Assembly: GCF_023614235.1 (NCBI RefSeq)
Contig: NZ_CP094264.1
Coordinates: forward strand, 3,534,001-3,598,000
Direction: 5' to 3'
DNA: 64,000 nucleotides
Origin: Streptomyces sp. MRC013
Lineage (GTDB): Bacteria > Actinomycetota > Actinomycetes > Streptomycetales > Streptomycetaceae
The position numbers were made by a program, and so were the translations under genes. This document shows, one piece after another, positions 25,460-33,266 of the stretch (its first letter is position 1; each line of letters starts with the position of its first letter). Below the pieces are notes generated by a model. That model did not search any database, had not been told where the DNA came from, and was given only the letters and a program-made list of their open reading frames with translations.

Positions 25460-26149
25460 ATGACCACCGTCGGACTTCTCCGCCCGGAGGGTCACCCGGA
25501 GGACGACTACCGCCGTATCGAGACGCTGCTGGGCGGCGACATCCGCGTCGACCCCGTCGTGTACCAGGGACAGGGGCACGGCGCGGACCCGGGGCGGCTC
25601 ACCGCCGGGGCGGAGCGGCTGCGCCTGGCCGGCGCCGACGCGGTGGTGTGGGCGTCGGCGAGCGGGTCGTTCGCCCAGGGCTGGGACGCCGCGCGCGAAC
25701 GGGCCAGGTCGCTCGCGCTGGCGGCGGGCATCCCGGCGTCCAGTACGGCGATCGGCTTCGCGCACGCGGTGCGGGCGGTGGGCGCGACCCGCGTGGTGGT
25801 GGCCGGTACACGGTCCGAGGACCTCGCGGGGGCGGCCCGGTTCCTGGGCGCGGCCGGGGTCGAGGTGGTGGGCGAGTGGCGCGGGGCCGGCCGGCTGCCG
25901 TTGCCCGAGCTGGTACGGGCCGCCGACGACCCGCGCGCGGAGGCGCTGCTCGTCCCGGACACGGCCGTGCCGACCGTCGCGGAGGTGCCGGAGGCGGAGG
26001 CGGCGGTCGGGAAACCGGTGCTCACCGGGACGCTGGTCACGGTGTGGGAGGGGCTGCGGCTCGCGGAGCGGCACGGGGCGTGGGCGGACGAGCTGGGCGC
26101 GCTGTTCGTCCGGCGGGGCCCGCGCGACGTGTGGGAGCCCGGGGAATAA
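25460..26149 (+). CDS. Maleate isomerase / Asp-Glu racemase superfamily protein lacking cysteines
   Basis: A 229-residue protein with the layout of maleate cis-trans isomerase and arylmalonate decarboxylase-like enzymes: TVGLLRPEGHPEDDYRRIE start, AGADAVVWASASGSF loop, IPASSTAIGFAHAVRAVGATRV and LVPDTAVPTVAEVPEAEA. Members use one or two cysteines in the W-x-C-T-S-G-S and second-half loops. Here the first loop is ASASGS and the second is DTAVPT; the whole protein has no cysteine. Canonical isomerase or racemase chemistry is therefore unlikely; a decarboxylase-like or non-catalytic role is possible. The ATG at 25460 has AGGAGG upstream. Monocistronic. Confidence 0.8.
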   Translation: MTTVGLLRPEGHPEDDYRRIETLLGGDIRVDPVVYQGQGHGADPGRLTAGAERLRLAGADAVVWASASGSFAQGWDAARERARSLALAAGIPASSTAIGFAHAVRAVGATRVVVAGTRSEDLAGAARFLGAAGVEVVGEWRGAGRLPLPELVRAADDPRAEALLVPDTAVPTVAEVPEAEAAVGKPVLTGTLVTVWEGLRLAERHGAWADELGALFVRRGPRDVWEPGE

Positions 26150-26548
26150 CCGGACGCGCCCTCCCGTCGGCCGGTGGCGCAGGAGCGTCGGGTGCGGGAG
26201 GGGCCCCACAGGTGAGCGACGACGGGGCGGGTACGAGGGACCGCGGCGGGCGGGGCGATCCCGCGCCCCGGTCCGGCGTCCGCGGGCGGTGCGCCGGGCC
26301 GTACGGGTGGCCCCGGAGCACCCGTACGGTCCGGGGCGGGGCGCCCTCCCCGCGGAGCGGCCCCGTACCGCCCGCCCCGGTTCCCGTACGGGGGCGTCGT
26401 CCGCAGGCCCCGCCCCGTACGGGAGCGGCCCGTCCGGGAACCCCGGCCCCCTACGGGAGAGGCCCCGGCAGCCCCGATCCCCTACGGGATCGGCCCCAGT
26501 CGGCTCCGGCCCCCGTACGGGAGTCGCTGCGGGAATCCCGCCCGCCGT
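26150..26548. repeat. 400-base gap with CCGTACGGG-type reiterations
   Basis: Between the isomerase-like gene and the c-di-GMP gene (convergent). From about 26300 to 26530 it contains CCGTACGGG, CCCCTACGGGA and CGTACGGGAG many times at irregular spacing; the CCGTACGG core is palindromic, so many small hairpins are possible and could end both transcripts. Confidence 0.55.
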
Positions 26549-28297
26549 TCAGGTCCCCTCCGCACCGACGCGGATCATGTCGGCGATGCGTTCCGGGACG
26601 ACCGCCCGCGAGTACCACCAGCCCTGGCCCGTGTCGCAGCCGATCCTCCGCAGGCGGTCCGCCTGCCCGGCGGTCTCCACGCACTCCGCCGTCACCGTCA
26701 GCCCCAGCCGGTGCGCCAGGTCCACCATCGCCTCGACGATCACCTCGTCGGCCGGGTTGGGGGGCGTCTCCTCCTGGAACCCGCGGACGAAGGACCCGTC
26801 GAGCTTCAGCACCGACACGGGCAGCCGGCTCAGGTACGCGAGGTTCGAGTAGCCGGTGCCGAAGTCGTCGATGGCGATCCGCACCCCCATCTCACTGAGG
26901 GCCTGCAGGGCCCGCAGGGGGCGCCCGGCCGAGCCCATCACCGCCGACTCGGTGAGCTCCAGTTGCAGTAGCCCCGGCGCCAGCCCGGTCTCGTCGAGGA
27001 TCTGCGCGACGTCCGCGACCAGGTCGGAGTCCCACACCTGGCGCACGGCGACGTTGACGCTGACGAAGAGGGGCCGCGTGCCCAGGTGGTCGGTCTGCCA
27101 GCGGCGGGCCTGCCTGCACGCGGTCCGCAGGACCCACCGGCCCAGCTGCACGATGGAGCCGTCCTCCTCGGCGATCCCGATGAACCGATTCGGCGCCAGC
27201 GGGCCGAACCGGGGGTGGTTCCAGCGGACCAGTGCCTCGACGCCGCGCACCGTCCCGTCCGCCATGCCCACCAGCGGCTGGTACTCCAGCGTGAACTCGC
27301 CCCGCTCGACGGCGGGACGGAGCGTGGAGCTGAGCGCCTGCCGGGTCATGCGGTGGGCGTTGCGCTCGGGGTCGAACAGCGTCCAGCGGGCCCTGCCGTC
27401 CTCCTTCGCCCAGTACTGCGTGGTCTCGGCGGCCTGCATCAGGCCGTTGACCGTGGTGCCCGCCGCGAGCCGCTCGACGACGCCGATGGACGCGGACAGC
27501 GACAGCCGCTGCCCGGCCAGGTCGAACGGCCGCTGCACGCAGGCGAGGACGGCTTCGGCGAGGTCCGTGAGCTGCTCCGTACCGGTCGAGTCCTCGACGA
27601 GGATCGCGAACTCGTCGCCGCCGAGCCGCGCCACGAGGTGCTCGCCCCCGTGCGTGTCCGCGTCCCTCTCGGTGCACTCGGTGAGCCGGGCGGCGACGGC
27701 GGCGAGCAGCTGGTCCCCGATGCGGTGGCCGAGCGTGTCGTTGACGGCCTTGAAGCCGTCCAGGTCCAGGTAGCACAGGCCGATCCGGCCCGTCCCGCCG
27801 CCGCCGTCGTCGTGTGCGTCGTGGAAGTCGTACGACGCGTTCTCCAGCGCGGAGGTGAGGCGCTCGAAGAACAGGGCCCGGTTGGGCAGCCGGGTCACCG
27901 GATCGTGCATCTGGAGGTGGCGCAGCCGGGCCCGGAGGTCGCGGTGGGCGCTGACGTCGGCGACCGACAGCAGCAGGTGCCGGCTGCGGGGGACGGGCAC
28001 GACCGTGACCTCCGCCCACAGGGACCGCCCGTCGGGCCGCTTGACGCGGCGCGTGCAGCGGAAGTGGGGGCGGTGGCCGCGCAGCACCTCGCGGTAGGCC
28101 TGCCCGGAGCGGCTGTCGGCGGTCAGGTCGACGAGGTCCGCGGCGACCCGGCGGCGCAGGGACGCGGCGTCCGCGCCGACCAGGGCGGCCAGCCCGTCGT
28201 TCGCGCTGACCACCAGGCCGTCGGCGTCGACGACGGCCATGGGGAGCTGCGCGGCGTTGAACGCCGCGTGGACGTCGCGCAGCTCCGCCGCGGACAC
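26549..28297 (-). CDS. PAS-GGDEF-EAL c-di-GMP turnover protein
   Basis: Cytoplasmic, 582 aa: PAS (about 1-120), GGDEF (125-310) and EAL (320-570). GGDEF is intact (RLGGDEF, 226-230) with no RxxD inhibitory site just upstream. The EAL domain keeps EALVRWNHP (354-356), the Asn of VSVNVAVRQ, Glu of LELTES, DDFGTGYSNL, Lys of LKLDGSFV and AECVET, so both cyclase and phosphodiesterase activity are plausible. Streptomyces use such enzymes to control BldD and development. The GTG at 28297 is the only start codon before the upstream stop, and it has a poor ribosome site. Divergent from the M6 protease. Resembles CdgA/CdgF types; orthology not settled. Confidence 0.92.
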   Translation of the reverse strand: MSAAELRDVHAAFNAAQLPMAVVDADGLVVSANDGLAALVGADAASLRRRVAADLVDLTADSRSGQAYREVLRGHRPHFRCTRRVKRPDGRSLWAEVTVVPVPRSRHLLLSVADVSAHRDLRARLRHLQMHDPVTRLPNRALFFERLTSALENASYDFHDAHDDGGGGTGRIGLCYLDLDGFKAVNDTLGHRIGDQLLAAVAARLTECTERDADTHGGEHLVARLGGDEFAILVEDSTGTEQLTDLAEAVLACVQRPFDLAGQRLSLSASIGVVERLAAGTTVNGLMQAAETTQYWAKEDGRARWTLFDPERNAHRMTRQALSSTLRPAVERGEFTLEYQPLVGMADGTVRGVEALVRWNHPRFGPLAPNRFIGIAEEDGSIVQLGRWVLRTACRQARRWQTDHLGTRPLFVSVNVAVRQVWDSDLVADVAQILDETGLAPGLLQLELTESAVMGSAGRPLRALQALSEMGVRIAIDDFGTGYSNLAYLSRLPVSVLKLDGSFVRGFQEETPPNPADEVIVEAMVDLAHRLGLTVTAECVETAGQADRLRRIGCDTGQGWWYSRAVVPERIADMIRVGAEGT

Positions 28298-28811
28298 GGG
28301 GTCCGGGGGCGGATCGCAGCACGCCGCGTCCTCGCCGTGGCCGCGGTCGTCCTGCTCCCCCCGTCACGCTTCGTGATCGTGTGGAATGCGATGCAGGGCC
28401 GTGCGACTGCCGTGTGTCCCGGTCCTTCTGGAGTTCCGCTCACCGCTCGCTCCCGCAGGGCAGTTGTGACGTACAGATCTGGTCGGGCGAGATCGGCCGT
28501 GGAAAGCGTGCCGATCCTAGGGGCTGCCGTGGGGCCGTTCCAGTGACCCCCCTGACCTGTGGACAACGGCCGGACCGCCCATCGGACACGGACGATCGTT
28601 TCTGCGCGGGTGTGTCGGCGCCCGGCCTGGCCTGAACGGATGTGACTGTCGGTGAGAAGGCGCGGGCGGCCGGGCGAGTCACCGCTCACCCGGGTGGTGC
28701 AGCGGAACAGGACGCGGGCGACAAAACCACACAGGGTGAGGAGACGTCCCGTATCTCGCACCCGGAGGTCGACGTGGAGGGTCAGCAGTCGCTCGCGCAG
28801 CCGCCCGGGGA
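28298..28811. other. 514-base divergent intergenic region
   Basis: Promoter space for the c-di-GMP gene (minus) and metalloprotease (plus). Contains AT-richer patches (TGTGGACAACGG near 28558; GATCGTTTCTGC near 28593) but no element I can name. Frames here are shadows. Confidence 0.4.
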
Positions 28812-30017
28812 GTGCACCGGCCGGGCCCGCGCTCCGTGGCCGCGGGGGTGTTCTCCCTCGTCGCGATCGCCGCCACGGGCCTCGCCGCGGGCCCCGCCGC
28901 GGCCGACCACCCCGCGGGGCCGTGCGCCCTGCCCCGCACCGGGGCGCACCACTCCCTCGGACTGGACACCTGGAACGCGGCCTACCCGAAACCCGAGCGG
29001 GCGCTCGACGCGGTCATGGTCTTCCTGTCGTTCCCGGACGCGGTGCCCGCGCACACGACGCGGACGATCACCGCCGACTACGTCCCCGCCACCGGCGAGT
29101 TCTTCGAACGGGCCTCGTACGGGCGGTTCACGCTGCGCGTCCACCCGCACCACGGCTGGCTGCGGATGCCCCGCCCGTCCACGGAGTACGAGGTGCGCCG
29201 GGACTGGGCGGGCGACCGGCGGGCCGCCTACCTGCGGGACGCGCTGGCCGTGGCGGACCCGGTCGTCGACTTCTCGCGGTACGACATCGTCTACCTGGTC
29301 GCGGACCCGGACGCGCCGGGCGTCGACTCGGACGCGACGAAGGTCGTGAACCTCCACACCCCGCTGCGGGCCGACGGCACCGACATCGACCGGATGGTGA
29401 CCCTGTTCGAACGGCACCCGCCGGACCGCAACGTGCTGGCCCACGAGACGGGCCACGTCTTCGACCTCCCCGACCTGTACAACCGGCCCGTGGACGGCAA
29501 GGGCGACTGGGACACCCACGTGGGCGACTGGGACGTCATGGGCAGCCAGTTCGCGCTCGCCCCGGAGCCCTTCGGCTGGCACAAGTGGAAGCTGGGCTGG
29601 CTCGGCGGCCACCAGGTGCGCTGCGTGCGGGAGCCGCAGCCGGTGACCCTCCGGCCGCTGGCGGCGGAGGGCGGCGGCCCCGCCGCGCCGGGCACCCGCC
29701 TGGCGGTGGTCCGCACCGGCACGGGCAGCGCCCTCGCGGTCGAGGCGCGCGGGGCGGCCGGCAACGACCGGGACACCTGCACGGAGGGCGTGCTGGTCTA
29801 CCGGGTGCGCAGCGCGACGGAGTCGGGCGCGGGACCCGTGGAGGTGGTGGACGCCCACCCGCTGACGGAGGCGTGCCGCGGCCGCTCCGTGTATCCGCCG
29901 CTCGCGGACGCGCCGCTGGCGGAGGGGGAGGCGCTCACCGTGCCGGGGGAGGGCACCCGGGTGGAGGTCCTGGGCCGCACGGCGGCGGGCGCCTGGCGGG
30001 TGAGGATCACTCCGTGA
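28812..30017 (+). CDS. Secreted M6 family metalloprotease-domain protein
   Basis: Exported zinc protease-like protein of 401 aa. The signal peptide is VAAGVFSLVAIAATGLAAGP to about residue 31. The M6 (immune inhibitor A-like) signature is complete: HETGH (211-215) with Asp221 as third ligand, followed by DWDVMGSQFA, the usual Met-turn region of the family. A beta-rich tail follows (VTLRPLAAEGGG; LVYRVRSATESG). No repeats or PKD domains. The GTG at 28812 has GGGGA only two bases away, so the start is uncertain; a GTG at about 28836 is an alternative. Followed by a hairpin and tRNA-Lys copy 3. Confidence 0.88.
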   Translation: MHRPGPRSVAAGVFSLVAIAATGLAAGPAAADHPAGPCALPRTGAHHSLGLDTWNAAYPKPERALDAVMVFLSFPDAVPAHTTRTITADYVPATGEFFERASYGRFTLRVHPHHGWLRMPRPSTEYEVRRDWAGDRRAAYLRDALAVADPVVDFSRYDIVYLVADPDAPGVDSDATKVVNLHTPLRADGTDIDRMVTLFERHPPDRNVLAHETGHVFDLPDLYNRPVDGKGDWDTHVGDWDVMGSQFALAPEPFGWHKWKLGWLGGHQVRCVREPQPVTLRPLAAEGGGPAAPGTRLAVVRTGTGSALAVEARGAAGNDRDTCTEGVLVYRVRSATESGAGPVEVVDAHPLTEACRGRSVYPPLADAPLAEGEALTVPGEGTRVEVLGRTAAGAWRVRITP

Positions 30018-30034
30018 CCCGGTGACCGCACACG

Positions 30035-30066
30035 GAGAAGCCCCCCGCTTCCGCGAGGGGCTTCTC
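30035..30066. terminator. Terminator between M6 protease gene and tRNA-Lys
   Basis: 10-bp perfect stem GAGAAGCCCC / GGGGCTTCTC, 12-base loop; serves the plus-strand protease and the minus-strand tRNA. Confidence 0.75.
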
Positions 30067-30073
30067 CCGTCCG

Positions 30074-30147
30074 TGCGCCGCCAGGGACTCGAACCCCGGA
30101 CCCGCTGATTAAGAGTCAGCTGCTCTAACCAACTGAGCTAGCGGCGC
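30074..30147 (-). tRNA. tRNA-Lys (CTT), copy 3
   Basis: 74 nt, identical to copies 1 and 2. Its first 10 bases (30138-30147) are also the last codons of the upstream prim-pol-like gene on the same strand. Confidence 0.97.
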
Positions 30148-30809
30148 CTGCTGACGTCGTAGACACTAGCACCCCGTTCCGCGCGGGGAGAAATCGATAT
30201 CCGCACGTCACCGGCGGATGTGGCGCGCGCCACCCGCACGCAGGCCCACAGCACCACCTCCGGGCCCGGCAACCAGGGCGAGCGCGTGTCGGGGGCCACG
30301 AGCCAGCGCGGGCCCTCCCCGCCCCCGGGCGCCGGCGGCGGGACGGTGACCGCGTCCCCGACGCCGTGGCACAGCATCGGCGGGACCGCGTCGCCCCACT
30401 CCTCCCAGGCGAGCAGCGCGGGCAGCCGGCGGCTGGTGCCGGGGGCGGTGAACAGCAGCACCCGCCCGAGATGCGCGGCGACCGGTCCGGAACCGGGCCC
30501 CTCGTCCCACAGCCGGTCCAGGATGCGGCGCCCGAAGACCGCGGGGACGTTCACCACGTCGAAGACCGTGCCGCAGGGGAGGACGGCGGGGACCCCGGGG
30601 CGGACCTCCCAGGGCGCGAGCACGGAGGCCGGGTGCGGGGAGGCGGACGCGAGCCACTCGGCGCCGTCGGCGCTGATCTGCGAGGTGTGGCGCGGACCGC
30701 GGGTCCGCGCCTGCCGGGGGAGGTCGGCGCGGCACTCGGCGGCACCGGTGTGGACGCGGGCGGGGCTCTGAGGGGTCTCGTCTCGCAGCCAGGTACTCAT
30801 GAGGGGCAT
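30138..30809 (-). CDS. Bifunctional DNA primase/polymerase-like (prim-pol N-domain) protein
   Basis: About 223 aa of the small Streptomyces prim-pol-like type: GAEWLASASPHPASVLAPW, VLPCGTVFDVVNVPAVFGRRIL, GRVLLFTAPGTSRRLPALLAWEEW, GPRWLVAPDTRSPWLPGPEVVLWA and ending VYDVSRRR. I see no clear catalytic acidic triad, so polymerase activity is doubtful. The stop codon (30138-30140) lies inside the tRNA-Lys gene, so the mRNA and tRNA precursor overlap on the same strand. Start is uncertain: ATG 30809 or ATG 30800, neither with a good ribosome site. The nuclease-helicase operon is upstream on the same strand. Confidence 0.75.
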   Translation of the reverse strand: MPLMSTWLRDETPQSPARVHTGAAECRADLPRQARTRGPRHTSQISADGAEWLASASPHPASVLAPWEVRPGVPAVLPCGTVFDVVNVPAVFGRRILDRLWDEGPGSGPVAAHLGRVLLFTAPGTSRRLPALLAWEEWGDAVPPMLCHGVGDAVTVPPPAPGGGEGPRWLVAPDTRSPWLPGPEVVLWACVRVARATSAGDVRISISPRAERGASVYDVSRRR

Positions 30810-31158
30810 GTCTACCGAGGGTGACGTGTCGATTTCACAGGGTTTCCGAAAACGGGGACAGGAGGAGGGGCGAGGGGGTACCTTCCGCCCTCGGCATATG
30901 CCGAGGACGTGCCCGGTGCGCCCGCGCGACGGCACGCCGGGCATACCCGACGGGCCGGGGGCCGGGAGTCCGGCGACTCGGGGAGGTCCGGTGCGCCGGG
31001 TGTGCCCGGCGGCTCGGGGAGGCCCGGGGGTCCTGTACGACCGGTGTGCCCGGCGGCTCCGAGGCGGACGCGCCCGGGAGGGGACGTCCGGCGGTTCCGG
31101 GAGGCCGGAAGCCCCGTGTGCCGGGGAGGGGCGTGTCCGGCGCGCCCGGGAGGCCTGC
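30810..31158. other. 350-base gap with degenerate repeats
   Basis: 30930-31150 repeats GTGTGCCCGGCGGCTC, GGGAGGCCCGG and GGGAGGGG-type blocks irregularly. 30810-30930 contains the palindrome at 30889-30906 and is the leader of the prim-pol-like gene. Confidence 0.5.
30889..30906. promoter_or_regulatory. 18-bp perfect palindrome CCTCGGCATATGCCGAGG
   Basis: Perfect dyad about 80 bases upstream of the prim-pol-like gene. A related near-palindrome CCGGCATATGCCCG lies upstream of the IclR gene at 21347-21360. Likely a dimeric regulator site; regulator unknown. Confidence 0.5.
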
Positions 31159-31515
31159 TCAGCCGCCGTCGCCGGGGGCGCCGCCGCGCAGCAGGTCCCG
31201 GCCGAACTCGACCATCCTCCTCGCGTAGTCCTCGCCCCACTGCGCCCGCTCCGCGATGTCGGCGGTGGACAGCCGGTCGAAGCGGCGCGGGTCCGCGAGC
31301 TGCGCGGCCGCGATCGCCTGGTACTCGGCGGCCCGGTCGGCGGCCGCGCGGAAGGCGACCGTCAGCTCCGTGGACCGGGCGAGCAGCACGCGGGGGTCGT
31401 CGATGGACTCCAGGTCGAAGAAGTGCTCCGGGTCGGCGGCGGCCTCCGCAGGTTCGAAGAGCAGGGGCGCCGGCCTGAGCCGCCGCTGCTGCCCGCTCCG
31501 TTCGGTTTCCGCCAT
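31159..31515 (-). CDS. Small acidic helical protein, unknown
   Basis: A 118-residue protein, mostly helical: LLFEPAEAAADPEHFFDLESI, then AFRAAADRAAEYQAIAAAQL and ADIAERAQWGEDYARRMVEF. No membrane segment, no cysteine. The ATG at 31515 has GGAG in GGAGTCCTCC. On the same strand as the nuclease-helicase operon but 413 bases after its last stop, so it has its own transcript or a long leader. No named family; could be an accessory protein of the operon, an inference from position only. Confidence 0.65.
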   Translation of the reverse strand: MAETERSGQQRRLRPAPLLFEPAEAAADPEHFFDLESIDDPRVLLARSTELTVAFRAAADRAAEYQAIAAAQLADPRRFDRLSTADIAERAQWGEDYARRMVEFGRDLLRGGAPGDGG

Positions 31516-31928
31516 GGAGGACTCCGTTCCGCTCGCCGTGCCGTCGCCCCCGTCCGGTGGGCGGCCACCGCCCATTGTCCAGGCTCCCGCAAGACCGCGT
31601 GCGGGCCGCGCCCCGGCCGCCCGGGGCGGCGCACCGGGGGGACGCCGGGGGACGCCGGGGGCGCGGATGCCGCCGCCCTCGCCCCCGCCCGACCGCGCCG
31701 GCGGGCACGCCGCCCGCGCCGGCGGCCCCGGCGGGGGTCCGCCCGGCCCGTCGTCGGCCGCCACGGCGGCCACCACCACGGCCGGGCGGTCCGGCTCCGG
31801 TGCGGTCGGATCGTCGCGGTGCCCGCCTCCGGTCGTACGCGCCTCCGGCCGTACGCCTGCCCGGGTTTCGCGGTCTCCGGGGCGGCCCGCCACCGCACGG
31901 ACGCCGGGGCGCACCGCGCGCCCGCCGC
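31516..31928. other. 413-base gene-free region
   Basis: Very GC-rich spacer between the helicase stop and the small acidic protein. Frames through it are Arg/Pro/Gly-rich shadows. No clear hairpin or RNA. Confidence 0.4.
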
Positions 31929-33266
31929 TCAGGGGCGCAGGCGGACGCGGTGCTCCGACAGGTGCGAGAGGACCGCGTGGTTCGCCTCCCAGCCGTCCGG
32001 GAACCTGACCGTCACCCCCAGCTGGACCGGTTCCGTCGACGGGTGCTCGTCCAGCAGGTCCGCGACGCCCTCGCGGCAGACCACCACGCACGCGTGGCGG
32101 TGGCGGGACACCAGGACGCACAGCCGGCCCGTCTCCAGGTGGAACGCCGTCGCGTCGGGGCGGCCCGACAGGGGGTGCAGGACGACCGTCACGTCGTACT
32201 CGCGGCCCTGCAGCCGGTTCGCCGTGTCGACCGTCACGCCGGGGACCCCCAGGTCGGCGAGGGCCGCGCGGACGGCGGCCGCCTGGTCGCGGTGGGCGGT
32301 GCCGACCGCGACGCGGTCCGCCGTGACGGGCACGGGGTGCCCGGCGCGTTCGCTGACGGCCGCCGCGCCCCGGTCCAGCAGGCGCCGTACCACCAGCGCG
32401 CACGCCCGGACGGCCTCCGGGTCCGTGCGCGGCGTGTGGCGGGCCGGCAGCTCCAGCAGGCCCCAGCCGGACTCCGCCGCCTCGTCCAGCACCCGGTCGG
32501 CCGCCGAGCCGTCCGACGCCGCGCCGAACGCCAGCCGCCGGTCGCCGGGGCCGGTGCCCGCGCGGAACGGCGTGTACGGGTAGAACGCCTCCGACACGAG
32601 CGGCGCCGCCGAGGCGGGCAGCCGCCACGACACCGGCAACCGGTGCTGGGGCAGCTCCGGGTTGTGCGCCAGCAGCGTCGACACGGCGCTCGCCGACGGG
32701 TCGTACGACAGGCCCGCCCACTGCTCGGCGCCCACCACCGAGAACGGGTCCAGCTGCCCCGGGTCGCCCACGAACAGCGCCCGTTCGAACAACCCCGCCA
32801 CCGCCAGCAGCGCGTCCGACCGCATCTGGTACGCCTCGTCGACGATGGCGTGCCGCCACGGCCCGACGCCCTTCACGTGCGCCCACTTCGCCGCGGTGGA
32901 GACGACCACCGGCAGTCCGGCCAGGTCCGCCGCCTTCGCCGACTTCACGACCTGGTCCAGCCCGTCCAGCGCCTTGTCGTACGCGTCCGCGTCGCTCGCG
33001 TGCAGCCGCCCCACGGGCAGCTCGGGCTCCTTCTCGGCGATCCGCAGCACCAGGTCGTCGACCTGCGCGTTCGTCTGCGCGACCACCATCAGGGGGCGGC
33101 CCGCGGCGGCCAGCTCCAGCGCGGCGCGCACCACCAGCGTCGACTTGCCCGCACCGGGCGGAGAGTCCACGACGACGCCCCGCGCGCCCCCGCGGAGGGT
33201 GTCCTCCAGGATGGAGCGGGTCGCCGCGGCCGCCGCCGACGACGGGTCGGGCACTTCGCTTCTCAC
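31929..33266 (-). CDS. SF1 (DNA2/NAM7-like) helicase/ATPase, third gene of nuclease operon
   Basis: A 445-residue superfamily 1 helicase. Walker A SPPGAGKST (38-43 core), motif Ia VVAQTNAQVDDL, Walker B HAIVDEAYQM (DE 143-144), motif III GDPGQLDPF (167-174), motif IV-like VSWRLP, motif V TANRLQGREYDVTVV and motif VI CVLVSRHRHACVVV. This order is that of DNA2/Upf1-type enzymes that open or resolve nucleic acid using ATP. It is short, with no extra domains, so partners probably supply specificity. The GTG at 33266 overlaps the previous stop as GTGA, so translation is coupled to the 535-residue protein. Confidence 0.9.
   Translation of the reverse strand: MRSEVPDPSSAAAAATRSILEDTLRGGARGVVVDSPPGAGKSTLVVRAALELAAAGRPLMVVAQTNAQVDDLVLRIAEKEPELPVGRLHASDADAYDKALDGLDQVVKSAKAADLAGLPVVVSTAAKWAHVKGVGPWRHAIVDEAYQMRSDALLAVAGLFERALFVGDPGQLDPFSVVGAEQWAGLSYDPSASAVSTLLAHNPELPQHRLPVSWRLPASAAPLVSEAFYPYTPFRAGTGPGDRRLAFGAASDGSAADRVLDEAAESGWGLLELPARHTPRTDPEAVRACALVVRRLLDRGAAAVSERAGHPVPVTADRVAVGTAHRDQAAAVRAALADLGVPGVTVDTANRLQGREYDVTVVLHPLSGRPDATAFHLETGRLCVLVSRHRHACVVVCREGVADLLDEHPSTEPVQLGVTVRFPDGWEANHAVLSHLSEHRVRLRP

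Noticed and set aside
28123..28761. Minus-strand 212-aa ORF upstream of the GGDEF-EAL gene
   Set aside because: Runs out of frame into the PAS region; composition is that of a shadow.
15792..30147. Integrated element bounded by tRNA-Lys copies
   Set aside because: No integrase, excisionase or truncated tRNA; all three copies are full-length with separate terminators. Kept only as a recombination possibility.
30889..30906. SOS box or CRP site
   Set aside because: The palindrome does not match GAAC-N4-GTTC or GTG-N8-CAC types, so no regulator was assigned.
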